Shown here: one piece after another, positions 7,888-19,147 of the stretch
How positions within the stretch are numbered: the stretch's first letter is position 1
Layout: each line of letters opens with the position of its first letter
Assembly: GCA_025349905.2 (NCBI GenBank)
Contig: MU624877.1
Location: forward strand, 1-19,346
Direction: 5' to 3'
DNA from: Blastocladiella britannica
Taxonomy: Eukaryota > Blastocladiomycota > Blastocladiomycetes > Blastocladiales > Blastocladiaceae
Length of the DNA stretch: 19,346 nt
Notes under the pieces: generated by a model
The model's input: only the letters and a program-made list of their open reading frames with translations
Told to the model about the DNA's origin: nothing
Database searches by the model: none
Program-made: the position numbers and the translations under genes

Positions 7888-10800
7888 ATGCAAACTGTCC
7901 AGCTCTCGCCAGAGCAAAAGAGAGAGCGGCGGATCCGTGCCCTGCACCGCCCTCAGTTTGCGGATACGACCAGTCCGACTCACTCGGCGCGATCTTCGGC
8001 TGGATCCTCGCGTAATGCAGAAGGAAGCGCCAGCGCCAAGCGCGCGAAGGATCCGCGTATCCAGCCCATTTACGAGCTCGACCCGATCCTCGAGCCCTCG
8101 GTCGGCCCGCGTACGTATTTTTTTAACCACTGAAATACAGCATATTCATTAGAAAAAGAGACAGCCGCCAGCGACTCGAGCGAAATCACATTTATGCAAC
8201 AACTAAATGCATTTCGCAGGGGCCAGCTCAATTCGCGCGGGACTCCGCGGCCATCCACTCCACGCAAGACCTCGCGCGCACAGACGCCCGAAGTGGCGGC
8301 CGAGGAAGCGAACATGGAAACCATAGGCATCATGGACATGTGCCACGAGCTGGTCGAGCCGTTTGATTCGCTGGAATGGCTGAGTGTCGAAGATCGGGTT
8401 GCATTTGTGCGTTGGTTCGTTTGGTTGCTTTCGTATATTGTCCTCGGCCGTCACGCATATTCATTCTATACATATTAGCGATCTGCATTCCTGGCCGAAT
8501 TCTCGCTCCGGTTTTCGGAAGACCAAAAGCAAGTGACTCGCACCATCCGCACTCCGGCCTCGCTCGCATCGCTGTTCCAAAACCTGTCAGCACTGCGCGA
8601 CAATGCGCTTCTCCGCACCCACGATATCCTCATTGGATCCGCCATGTCGTCCAGCCTGACTCCACGAACCAGCACCGACATGTCCCTGCGTCGGTTCAAG
8701 CAGTACCTGTCGCAACACATGCGGCCCGTGCACCTGGCATACCTGGCGTCTCAGGGGATCGTGATTCGGCGTAAAGCGCTACCCGAAGCCCCGCCCGTGG
8801 ACCCGCCGTTACTGGAGGCAGCAGAGATTCGAGAGTACATTTACAAGCACATGCTGGGCCACGCTAAAGTGGCGGCGCTGGTTCCGCCCGAGGTCCCTCC
8901 CGAGGTGCGCATCTTGCACGAGAAACGCAAGTTGAGGGCCGAGGTGATGCGCGAACTCAAAGTGCAACAGCAGCTGCATGCGCGGCTCGGCGACGCGGAC
9001 GCGGTGCAGCGCGGGGATATGCGGGTCGGACTGGATGCTATGGGACGACCGACGCTGGCGCCGCAAAAGATGCACCGACTGGGTGGACCCGCACTTGGCG
9101 GTGGTACAACTACCAAGGGTGCTACTGCATCATCTGTGAGGCCGGGAAGCGGCGAGTCGGTGTACAGCTCTCCTGACCGCCGGATCTTGCCTGGATTTGC
9201 GTCGGTTTCTTCCCGCACCTTCACTCCTCAACCGCCTGGATCCCCAAAAATGTTGGCGGCGACTGCTGGTTCTCGGCAAGGCACTGGTGTTGCCGGTTCT
9301 AGTCCGACAAGAGGTAGCGCAGCCGCTACGTCCACTGCAGCTGGTGAAACGGACGGCCAGTTAAAGGAAGCGCTGACAGAAGACCCGCTGCTGACGGTCT
9401 CGGTGCTGCGCCAGTGTGTTCGTGACTACGTCCCGCTCCCGCTCGCGCCGCAAGCGCGGTACCTGACGCGAGGTGCCACTTCATCTCCGACGAATCTTGG
9501 TACTTTAGAAAAGGGCAGCGAGGAGCGCGATCTGCAAGGCATTGTTGCCAGTGCGGAGCAGGAGTTGGAGAAACACCGCAAGGACTCGGAGCGCGTCACG
9601 GGCGCGACGGGCGCGCTGCCCAATCAGCTGATGCTCCAGGGGTCAGATACACGGCGGCCCATGTCGGCGGTCATTTCGCCCACCACGTTCTTGCGGCTCA
9701 CGGGACTGGGACCCCCTCGGATGGTTATGGACGAGCCGTTGAGCCATTTGTTGTCGGACGTGCAGAGTCTCGTGGCGTGGGTCGAGGACGACGATCTGTC
9801 GCCTGCTGTCACTGTCAACAACCATGATCTTGGTACTTGTTCCATTTCCTTATTTAAGCACGGCGATGACAGCTAACATATGCATCATAGATAACCAACT
9901 GACCCGGGCTCAAGAGGTAGAAGAACTATTCGACGAGATCATGGCCAGCGTGACGGGCGGGCAACTCAACATCCAAGTATCGCCCATCTCCGCCAAACAG
10001 TTCCCCGCAATCCCCGGCGACTCGCTCTCGGCGTCTCAGATCCCAGGGATCGATACCACCCAGTTCCTATCCAAGGCGTCGCTGGTCTCGTCCAGCGTAA
10101 GTGGACCCGTCGAAACCCGTACCGTCGCCCACCGCATCCAGTTACTGACGCGCACTGCTCCACACGAAGTACACGTGAAAGCCGATGCGTTCCGGCGGTC
10201 GCGCAAAGCCGCCATGGCCGCGGTGCCCAGTTCCAAGGACATTGCCGGTGGGGTCTCGCGGTACAATTTCGGCGGATACGTGCCTCAAACCACGGTCAAA
10301 GTGAGGCGCGCGAGGCTCACGATCGAGTCGTACCGCGAGTTTGTGGGCAAGTTCCGGAACGATTTCTTGGCAGGCGGCGGGACTGACCGGCCGGGGTCTG
10401 GTGGAGGGAATGGCGATGGGGATACGTCGAGTTATACTGGCAGCGACGGGTCGGACGGCGCGACGGACTCCGAGAGCGACGTGTTCTCGGACATGGACCC
10501 GAACTCGGTCGCTGGGTACAATGACGGCGAGTGGCCGGTCCGTACGTTGCTGGTCATGTCGCCGGTCAATGCACCGGCGGTGGTCGAGGACGGAGCATCC
10601 GCATCGCCTGCTGCTCCCGGTGGGCCTGAAGGAGGAGGCCGGGGACGCCGCCGCCACCGTCGCCGCCGCACCAACAGCTATCCGGGAGGAGTGCCTCAGC
10701 GCGAACGCAACGCGTCGGCCGCAAGCGACACCAGTGTCGGAACCATTGCGTCGGCGCGGTCCGTCAGTATCTATGCCCCGCCGGCCGCCAAGGCGTCGTC

Positions 10801-11587
10801 GGCTCTGGGTAACGTTGCCGAGCAGTCCGAGCCCGGCACGCCCGGCACACCGGGAAGCCCCGAGCCTTCTTTGTCGCCGCTGCTACTGCTGCAGCGCGGC
10901 CGTGTCAATTCCCCGAGTCCAATGTCACCAGCAATGTCCGCTCCGTCCCCAGGAACAGCAGCACCACCAAGCACCACTTCACCCCTCTCGCCGCTAGCAG
11001 CAGCACATTCGCCACTGGCGACTGAAGCGTCATCGGTAGCGCAACTGAACCCAGACCTGGACCCATCGGCCCTCGCGCGTCGGTTCGACCAGATCGGCGC
11101 CGCGCTCGCCATGTCGCCCGAGGACCGGCTGCATGTGGCGGTGATGTACGGCCGCGAGCCGCTCGAGACGCAGTTCCGGGCGGTGCGTGCGTGGGAGCTG
11201 GTGGCCACACAGATCCTGGCGCGCGAGCAGATGCTCATGGACTGGGTGCAGTGGGAATACGAGCACACGCAGCCGCACCGGTTCTGGGAGCGCCGTGTTT
11301 CTGTTGTTGTATTTCGGGCAGAGTCGGAAGCGGCCATACACGATCACGAGGACGATCGGCTGGTGGAGGCGCGCGAGCGGTCCGGGTGGATGCAGCGGCT
11401 AGAAATGGCGGCCGCGCGCGTGCGGAAAGCGATCGAGGTGCTGACTCTGGTGCCGCTGCGCACTAAAGGTATTCCCGTGCTGGTGCGGTACCGCGGCCGC
11501 GAGTACCTGCAAAAGATGGCCGACGGCGATGCGATCGCGCTGCTCCGGACCATGTCACCGCGCAAGCAGCAGCAACCGGGACGATAA
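7888..11587 (+). CDS. CCDC87-like protein, likely flagellum-associated
   Basis: The inferred exons are 7888-8110, 8153-8406, 8479-9832 and 9891-11587 (introns 42, 72 and 58 nt; donors GTACGT, GTGCGT, GTACTT), giving about 1175 residues. All junctions keep frame. An N-terminal helical block (about residues 130-260) is followed by long Pro/Ser/Ala-rich low-complexity sequence, a middle conserved-looking piece around the third intron (LSHLLSDVQSL to EVEELFDEIM), another disordered region, and a C-terminal block (about 1018-1165). That block contains RAWELVATQILAREQML, DWVQWEYE and VRYRGREYLQKM, which resemble from memory the C-terminal part of animal CCDC87 (a W-E-R..LREALLARLEWFE segment, then F-K-G-R-R-Y-L-D-K-M). 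CCDC87 is linked to sperm and acrosome function. No enzyme motif is visible. The acceptor of the first intron is uncertain: AGs at 8140, 8152 and 8164 all keep frame. Confidence 0.75.
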
Positions 11588-11608
11588 TAGATCTTATTCA
11601 TTTACGTT

Positions 11609-14600
11609 TTACTTGCTCCGGCTCTTGTGCGCAGCTGTGGTTGTCGCGGAGGCAGGACCTTTGCCTTTACCACGCGACTTGGCGCCGCTGCCGGCCTTGG
11701 CCTGCTTGGCGAGCGCCGCACGCAACGCCTCCTCGTTCTCGTCATCTTTCTCCTCCTCGGCATTGTCCTGGTCGTCACCGGTGCCAGCAGGTGCCTCGTA
11801 CCCATCCACATCCGGCTCCCCACCGTCGTCGTAGTCCGGCCCACCACCACCCGACCCCAAGCCCATGGCAGCAGCGCGTTTGCTGGCCGGCACGCCAACC
11901 TCGAACGCCGGGTGCGACGTCTTGTTGTACTCGCGCGTGAACGCGGCTTTGGCCGTACCCGGGATTTCCTTGAGCAGCACGTCGCCCGACCGGCGGCCAA
12001 CACGTAACGCCAGCACGTCGTCGAGATCCTCGCGGCCCAGGTAGTAAGCGTCCATGGTCTCAATTAGCTGCGCGGTCCCAGTGCCGCCCTGTTTCCAGCG
12101 CGAGTGCAGGATCTCGGACATGGCGGGAATGTAGTCGAGTCGCGCGCCGGCGCGGCCCGCACCGGCGCCGTGCGACAAGCGGCCGATCCGTTGGTCAACA
12201 CCGGCCAAAATGCGGCCGAATTTCGCGGTGCGCGACATGTTGCCCAGCGCCGACGTGAACACGTACATACCCGAGGACCCGGAGCACGTGGCGCCCGAGC
12301 ACATGGCGTGTGCAGGGACCGCGGCTGAAAATACCGCGTGCGTAGGCAACAGGCCCCACTGCTGCTGGCCGCGGATCATGGCCGACACGTGGTCCGAGAC
12401 TGCAATGGCGTCGGCGGCTGCCGACAAGCGGGCCAGGGCCTCGATCGGGTCGTGGGCGGCGCGCACTTTCACGTAGTTCTCCTGCACCATCAGCGGGACC
12501 ATGTCAAAGTCGACAAAGTACTGTTCCATGAGCTGGTTGAGCGATGACCGTCTCACGTCGGCGGGTGAAAGCAGCACGCGCGTGGCCTCAAACATCCCCA
12601 CCGACATGTCCTTTTCCTGGTCGGCGCCGTGCCGCTTCGCGTCGTCGTAGTCCATGGCGGTGTGCGACAGCCGGTACGACGACAGCAGGGTGATCATTTG
12701 CCGAATATCGGCCCGTGTCGATGCGTGAAGTGCATCAATGGCGGTGGGGGGCACTTTCAGGCCCTCGCGGTGGCAAATGGTCATGAGCCGCGACCGGACC
12801 ATTTGCGCCTCGGGCCGGCGATACGGCAAGTCCAGGCACTTGGCCGCCAGCGTCTTGAGTTTCGGGTTGGACCGATCGTTGCAGATGCAAATCACGGGCA
12901 CCCGCGACTTGGCAATGAGTTTGGTGAGTTCGGCAAGGCCGCCGCGGTCCGACGTCGACATCCCGTCCACCTCGTCCATGATCACCACGTGGTCGTCGCC
13001 CGATTTCCCACCAAACAATGTCTGGTTGTGCAGCAAGTGCGCGGCAATCTCGTCCAGCGATTTCTTAGACCGCATATCAGACGCGTTGAACTCAATCACA
13101 TTGAGCCCAGCCTCGCGCGCCGCCACATGTGCCGACGTGGTCTTTCCCACCCCGGGCGGGCCCGATAATAGCGCGGCGCGGTAATGCGCCAGTGACTTTT
13201 CGCCCTCGAACCGGAACTTGGTGGTGCGGGCTTTGGCGAACCCGCGCAACCACTGCAGCAGCCGGTCGACGTTGGCCTTGTTACCAATGATTTCCGAGCA
13301 CTTGGTTGGGCGGTACTTGTCGGTCCACAGCGCCGCCGGGTGAGCCGCCGCCACACGCTCGTCGATCTTGGCCAGCGCCGCGTCGCGTTTCGTCACCGCC
13401 GCCGACTTGGTCGCGTCCACTTGCGCGTCCGACTTGCCCGCCGACTTGCCAATCAGGTCCAGCACGTCGTCCTCGGTGATCACCTTGGTGCCCAGCTGCT
13501 CGGCCTTCTTGGTCTTGGACATGCCCGCATTGTCACCGCGCACCAGGTAGCTGGTCTTGCCCGAGACCGAGCCCGTGACCCGCCCATTGTACCGCTTGAT
13601 CAGATCCTCCATCTCGTTGCGTGCTAGCGACTCGAAGTCGCCCGACAGTACAAACGTGAGGCCGTGTAGGCAGTTGGGCTGGCCGACGGGGATCACCTTG
13701 GAGCCCGGGTTGGACGGACCCGCTGGGCCCGCGGCTTTGCGTTCGAGGAAGGCGCGGTAGTTGGCCTTGCGGGCTTCCTCGGGGTCCATGTTGGATGTAT
13801 CGATTATTGGTGTTGGGACTGCGGGTGACGATGATGGGGGCTGCGATACCGACAAGGGGGACCCGGCCGAGTACGGGTTTCCGACTGCCGCCGGGATCGG
13901 GACCGGCGCGACGACGGGGCGAATGGGCATCGGTTTCATGGTATTGGTGGTGGCGGGACGTTTCGTGGTCACGACCACCTCCATGTCATCGTCGCCGTCA
14001 TCATCATCGTGGTTGCCGCGCTGCTTGTAATCGTCGTCGTCGTCCTCTTCGTCGTCCTCATCAATGGTGCGCCGACGACGCTTGGCGGCCGATCGGGAGG
14101 GTCGCGACGACGATGACGCCGCTGGCTTTGCTACAGTAGCTGTTGGGGTGACGGCGGTTGGTGTCGCCTTCACTGCCGGCGGCGCGATCGGAGCGGCAGC
14201 AGCAGCAGCAGTGGGCAACGCGCGTGTTCTTGGTGGCGCGGCAGGTGCCACCGCGGACTGCGGAACAGGTGGTGCCGGTGTGGGATCCACCGCCTTCGCC
14301 ACTGCGGCAGGAGCAGGTGCCGAGGTCGGGCCGGCCACCTCCGCGGCAGTTGATCCGCGGTCGCTCGACGACGAATCGAACGGGCTCGACAGTGCAGCAG
14401 TCACAGGCGTCGGCACCGTAGCAGAAGCCGGACCAGAACGACGCGTCGGCACTTTGGTGGCAAAGTAGTCTGAGGGCGAGATTTCGACCACTGGCGGTTT
14501 CGGTGGTGGTGCGGCGGCGGCTGGAGCTGCTGCGCGCGATCGCTTTGCTGGGCTTTTATTTCCACCTAATGTCAAGTTAGTTCCTCATTCCATAAGGTCG

Positions 14601-14899
14601 ATGGCCAAGATGAAGTAATACGCACGGAGCCATGGGTGCGGACGATTCCACTGCAGCCGAAGCTACTGCTCCCTTCTTCTCTTTATTGTCATCATAGTCC
14701 TCATCATCGTCGTCAGAGACGATGATGATTTTGGCATTGCGCTTGCGGGCTGCCGAAGCCGCTGGTGGTGGTGTGAGCGCAGGCGGCGGTTTGCCAGACC
14801 CCGGTTTGCGAGTAAAAAAGTCGCGTAGATCCTATGAAAAGCCCAAGGTCAGTTCCAAGAAAACGACGGCAATACGACGCGTTTACGTACGCGAGGCAT
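11609..14899 (-). CDS. RFC1: Replication factor C subunit 1 (large clamp-loader subunit)
   Basis: This is the large subunit of the nuclear clamp loader, which opens and loads PCNA at primer ends using ATP. Exons are 14899-14891 (only ATGCCTCGC), 14831-14626 and 14552-11609, giving about 1052 residues. The N terminus DLRDFFTRK matches the PCNA-binding start of RFC1 orthologues, and a second such segment SPSDYFATK follows near residue 100. A long Ala/Pro-rich region with acidic and basic clusters (KRRRR, runs of D) precedes a BRCT domain at about 364-440 (LHGLTFVLSGDFESL). Next is the AAA+ module: WTDKYRPT, Walker A GPPGVGKTT (about 536-543), Walker B VIMDEVDG (about 595-599) and sensor 1 ICNDRSNPK. 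The C-terminal RFC1 domain contains EQYFVDFDMVPLMVQENY, and the end is Lys/Ser-rich. The third-exon acceptor (AAATAAAAG) is the only nearby one in phase and deserves checking. Confidence 0.95.
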
Positions 14900-15052
14900 G
14901 ATTGGATTTGAATTTTTTTTAAAGAAATGATTCAATTTTGGCCTCCAGTGAGATGAGATTAACCCGACAACAACCACAACCACAACTATCAACCGTCGCC
15001 GCCAGTGCGAGAAGAGAAGCAAACGAAAAAATATACTTAAGACAAAAACAGA

Positions 15053-16963
15053 TTACTGGTCAACCGGCTTCATGGCAGGGTACAGCAGCACTTCCTTGAT
15101 GTTGCTAGCGTTAGTGAGCATCATCACCAACCGATCCATGCCCATCCCCCACCCGCCCGTGGGCGGCAGACCGTACTCGAGCGACTGGCAGAAATTCTCG
15201 TCAATCATCTGCGCCTCATCATCGCCCGCGGCCTTGTCGGACGCCTGCTGCTCGAACCGCTGGCGCTGGTCGGCCGGGTCGTTCAGCTCAGTGTAGGCGT
15301 TGCAAATCTCCTTGGTGGCGACAAACAGCTCGAACCGCTCGCAGAGACCGGACACCGACCGGTGCTTCTTGGCCAGCGGCGACATGAACATCGGGTGGTC
15401 GGTGATGTACGTCGGGTTGATGCACTCCGACTCGAGGAACTCGCCCACCAGCTTGTCGAGCAGACGCGCCGACGTGCGGGGCGCACCACAGTCCACATTG
15501 TGCTTCTTGCACAGGTTGTCGAGGAACGTGCGGCCCTTCTCGGACGCAAGCGACGTGGCGTCGGGGAACTTGACCTTGAGCCGCTCCTCCAGGCCCGAAA
15601 TCATCGAAATCCGCTTGAACGGCGCCTTGAAGTCAATCTCGTAGCACTTGTCCGAGTCCGGCTCCGGGTTGTACTTGATCTTGGTCCCGCCCGTCACGTA
15701 CTTGACCATGCCCTCCACCAGCTGCTCGGTGAGCGCCATCAGATCGTTCACGTCCGCGTACGCCATGTAAAACTCGCAGGTGGTGAACTCCGGGTTGTGC
15801 GTCAAGTCAATCGACTCGTTGCGGAACTGGCGGCCAATCTCGTACACGCGGTCCATCCCACCGACCACCAACATCTTGAGGTACAGCTCGGGAGCAATGC
15901 GCATGAACAGGTCGAGCTTCAGGTCGTTGTGGTGGGTGATGAACGGCTTGGCGGTGGCTCCACCGGCAATCATGCCCATCATCGGGGTCTCCACCTCCAG
16001 GAAACCTTGGCGGTCCAGGAAGTTGCGGAGATACCCGATGATACGGGTGCGGGTCACGAACCGGTCGCGTACGTACGGGTTCATGATCAAGTCAATGTAC
16101 CGCTGGCGGTACCGCGTCTCCTGGTCCTTGAGGCCCGACCGCGCGTTGGGCAGCATGCGTAGGCAGGGCGTGAGCAGGACCGTCCGCGACGGGAAAATGG
16201 ACAGCTCGCCCATCTTAGACTTGCCGGGAACGCCCACCACGCCGATAATGTCGCCGCGACGAAGCAGGTCGTGCACCTCCTCGTACGACGCGTCACCCGC
16301 ATCGGCGCCCGTGTGGTCCTGCAGCGACGCCATCACCTGGACCTTGGCGCCCTCGCCCGACAGATCGTAGAACCGCAGCTTGGCGCCCGACGCGCGCTTG
16401 GTGGTGATGCGCCCCGCAAGCGACACCACCTCGCCGTCCAGCCGCGCACCGGCCTCGAGCGACGAGTACTTTTCAATGAACGCGGGCAAGCCCATCGACA
16501 CGTGGAACTTGTGCGGGTACGGGTTGATCTTGCCCTCGGCCTGGACCTTGGCAATGGCCTTGGAGCGGATCTCAAAGTATTGCTGTGTATTTGTTTTGTT
16601 GTCAGTTTTTGGCTCTTGATATATATGTAAGGGTAGCGTACGTTGGGGGTGAGCTCCTCCTCCTCCTCCTCAGCCGACTTGGCCTTGGTGGCGGCGCCGG
16701 CGGCGGCAGCGGGGGCGGTCGCGGCCTGTTTGTATTTATACCAACACAGTGAGATCTCGGGATTTTTCAGCGGTAGTCAATACGAAATATACCTTCTCGG
16801 CCTTGGCGCTGTCCTTGGCGCGCTGCTTCTGGCGGCGCTTGAGCTCGCTGCATTAATTGATTTGTTGTCAGTTGGGTCAATTGATACAAAGGAAAGTATG
16901 GATAACGCACGACTTGGACACTTGCTCGCCCGTCACGTCGTCGGTATAGGTCTTGTCGGCCAT
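15053..16963 (-). CDS. KRS1: Lysyl-tRNA synthetase, cytosolic, class II
   Basis: The enzyme charges tRNA-Lys with lysine. Four exons are placed by frame: 16963-16911, 16847-16793, 16725-16642 and 16582-15053 (introns 63, 67 and 59 nt), giving 573 residues, close to eukaryotic KRS. The N terminus [20 protein letters not shown] leads into the Lys/Arg-rich helix ([18 protein letters not shown]) and Ala/Glu-rich linker typical of eukaryotic enzymes. The line [18 protein letters not shown] then opens the conserved body. The OB-fold anticodon-binding domain is at about 116-200 ([20 protein letters not shown]). Class II motif 1 is near 241-266, motif 2 is [21 protein letters not shown] (about 309-336), and motif 3 is [15 protein letters not shown] (about 535-549). 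No organellar presequence is evident. The first three exons are tiny (53, 55 and 84 nt). Confidence 0.97.
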
Positions 16964-17438
16964 TGTATTGTTGTGTTGCAGAAAAGTAACACTGTTTTTT
17001 TCTTCAAAGAGAGGCGAGTTGCTGCAGGTTTGTTTTGATGAAAAAATTGATGAATCAACGATTTTCAAAAGACTCTTGATGCGTCCGTCCGCCCTGCTTG
17101 CCGGACTCACGAGCACTTGCGTGTGATCCCTTGCAGCACCATCGTACAGTTTCCCATATGTGAAGTGTACTATACTGCTGTAGTAAAGTTGTCGTTGTGA
17201 GGTGCAGTGAGATGGAAATCGGCTAAACCCTCTTTCCCAAGTACGAGCGGACCTAACGCTATCACATAGAATTTTTAAAGAAAAGATGTCCGCATTGCGT
17301 CTGTTCCTGTGCGGGTGCTGTGCTCCAGCTCCAGCGGTGGACTCTGGTAGTAAGCCCAAGGACCTTAAGGTTCCGATGAGTTCTTCTTCTCTTCCAACCC
17401 GAATCCCCAACACCGCCGCCCTTTCTTCGCCCACCACC
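16964..17438. promoter_or_regulatory. Divergent promoter region between KRS1 and the dipeptidase gene
   Basis: The two start codons (16963 minus, 17439 plus) face away from each other across about 475 bp. The part next to KRS1 is AT-rich. On the plus strand a TTTTTAAAG stretch lies just before an upstream ATG at 17286, and pyrimidine-rich sequence (TTCTTCTTCTCTTCC-like, around 17381-17397) precedes 17439, as is common just upstream of fungal start codons. I recognise no specific factor site. Shared regulation is possible but only inferred. Confidence 0.45.
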
Positions 17439-19008
17439 ATGTCTGCCGAGCTCGCCGCCCTCTACGCGCACGTCGACAAGAACGAGCGCCACTACATTGA
17501 CAAGCTGGCCGAGGTGGTTGCCATTCCGAGGTTCCTATTTATCCCCAGTCAATTGGTTGTCCTCATCATACTCACTCCCCCCCAAAAAAAAACAGTGTCT
17601 CCTCGGACGCCGCCTACCGCCCCAAGGTCGTCGAAATGGGCCAATGGCTCGAGTCCGAGATGCAGCGCCTGGGCATTGACACCAAGCAGCACTTGCCCGG
17701 CACCCATGTGATGGACGGCCAGACGCTGGACCTGCCGCCGATCATTCTCGGCACCCTGGGCACCGATCCGGCCAAGAAGACGATGCTGGTGTACGGCCAC
17801 TACGACGTGCAGCCGGCGCTGGAGTCGGACGGGTGGAACTCGGACCCGTTCACGTTGACGGAGCTGGACGATGGGCGGCTGGTCGGGCGCGGATCGACCG
17901 ACGACAAGGGCCCCGTGATCGGATGGCTGTGGGTGGTTGAAGCGCACCAGAAGCTCGGGCTCGAGTTGCCGGTCAACCTGCTGTTCTGCTTTGAGGGCAT
18001 GGAGGAGAATGGCAGCGAAGGACTGGACGAGCTGATTATTCAGGAGGCCAAAGGGTACTTCAAGGCCGCGGACGCGGTGTGCATTTCCGACAACTACTGG
18101 CTGGGCACCTCCAAGCCGTGCGTGACGTACGGGCTGCGCGGCATCTCGTATTTCACCGCGACCGTGCATGGCCCGGCGTGGGACTTGCACTCGGGCGTGT
18201 TTGGTGGAACCGTGCACGAGCCCATGACCGACCTGGTGCAGCTGATGGCCAAGCTCGTCAAGCCCGACGGGACCATCTTGATTCCGGGCATCATGGACAA
18301 TGTGGCCCCCGTCACCGACGCCGAGCTCGATATTTACACCAAGCTCGACTTTGATCTGGCCGACTTGGAGCTGTCGACTGGGTCCAAGACGCTGGTGTAC
18401 GACGGCGACAAGACCAAGACGCTCATGCACCGCTGGCGCTTCCCGTCGCTGTCTCTTCACGGGTATTTATTTGTTTTGTGGTTTTTTTTTTCTGTATTTT
18501 CGATCTCATGAATCATAAACTACAAAATAGTATCGAGGGCGCCTTCTACGCCCCCGGCTCCAAGACCGTGATCCCGGCGAAAGTGACGGGCAAGTTCTCG
18601 CTCCGCACAGTTCCCAACCAAACTCCCGACGAAATTGCCGCGAAAGTCAAGTCGTACCTGGAGTCCGAGTTTGCCAAGCTCGGCAGCAAGAACACGCTGT
18701 CGGTGGAGGCGCTGCACGGCGGGAAAGCGTGGGTGGCCGATATCGATCACTGGAACTACCGTGCAGGCACCAAGGCGATCGAAAAAGTGTTTGGTGTCAC
18801 GCCCGACATGACGCGCGAGGGTGGGTCGATCCCGGTCACGCTGACGTTCCAGGACGCGCTGGGCAAGTCGGTGCTGCTGCTGCCCATGGGCCGGTCCAAC
18901 GACGGCGCGCACTCGGTCAACGAGAAGATTGATAAGACCAATTATATTGAGGGCATTAAGCTGCTGGCGACGTACTTGCACGAGATTGCTGCGTCGACCG
19001 AGGCGTAA
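17439..19008 (+). CDS. DUG1: Cytosolic non-specific dipeptidase (M20 metallopeptidase, CNDP2/Dug1 type)
   Basis: This two-zinc dipeptidase cleaves Cys-Gly and other dipeptides; in yeast, Dug1 acts in glutathione breakdown. Exons 17439-17530, 17596-18462 and 18531-19008 (introns 65 and 68 nt) give 478 residues, against about 475 for human CNDP2. The zinc and catalytic residues are all present: H99 and D101 in YGHYDVQP, the Asp pair of GRGSTDDKGP (133-134), E167/E168 in EGMEENGSEG, D196 in CISDNYWLG, and H447 in NDGAHSVNEK. The dimerisation (lid) domain includes YGLRGISYF and DLHSGVFGG. Met at 17439 aligns with the family start and has an A at -3. An in-frame ATG at 17286, also with A at -3, would add 51 residues (MSALRLFLCGCCAP...). 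The first donor (GTTCCT) is weak, but the joined sequence VAIPSVSSD fits the family. The gene carries AATAAA signals about 105 nt downstream. Confidence 0.96.
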
Positions 19009-19110
19009 TTTTTGTGCTTTTCTTTTCATGTTGTTGTATTGTACAAGAATGCATTCTTGTTTTTTGTTTGGTTGCATCCTCCTGATCCTCCCGAGTACAG
19101 CAGCAGCAAG

Positions 19111-19129
19111 CAATAAAGGAGTAGAATAA
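19111..19129 (+). terminator. Pair of AATAAA polyadenylation signals
   Basis: AATAAA occurs at 19111-19116 and again at 19124-19129, about 105-120 nt after the dipeptidase stop codon. The minus-strand gene that ends at 19148 converges here, so the two 3' ends lie within 140 bp of each other. Confidence 0.6.
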
Positions 19130-19147
19130 ATTAAACCAACGAAATCA

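Noticed and set aside
17549..18460. 303-codon minus-strand frame opposite the dipeptidase
   Set aside because: It is a shadow of the M20 peptidase exon and also spans that gene's first intron; no domain is visible.
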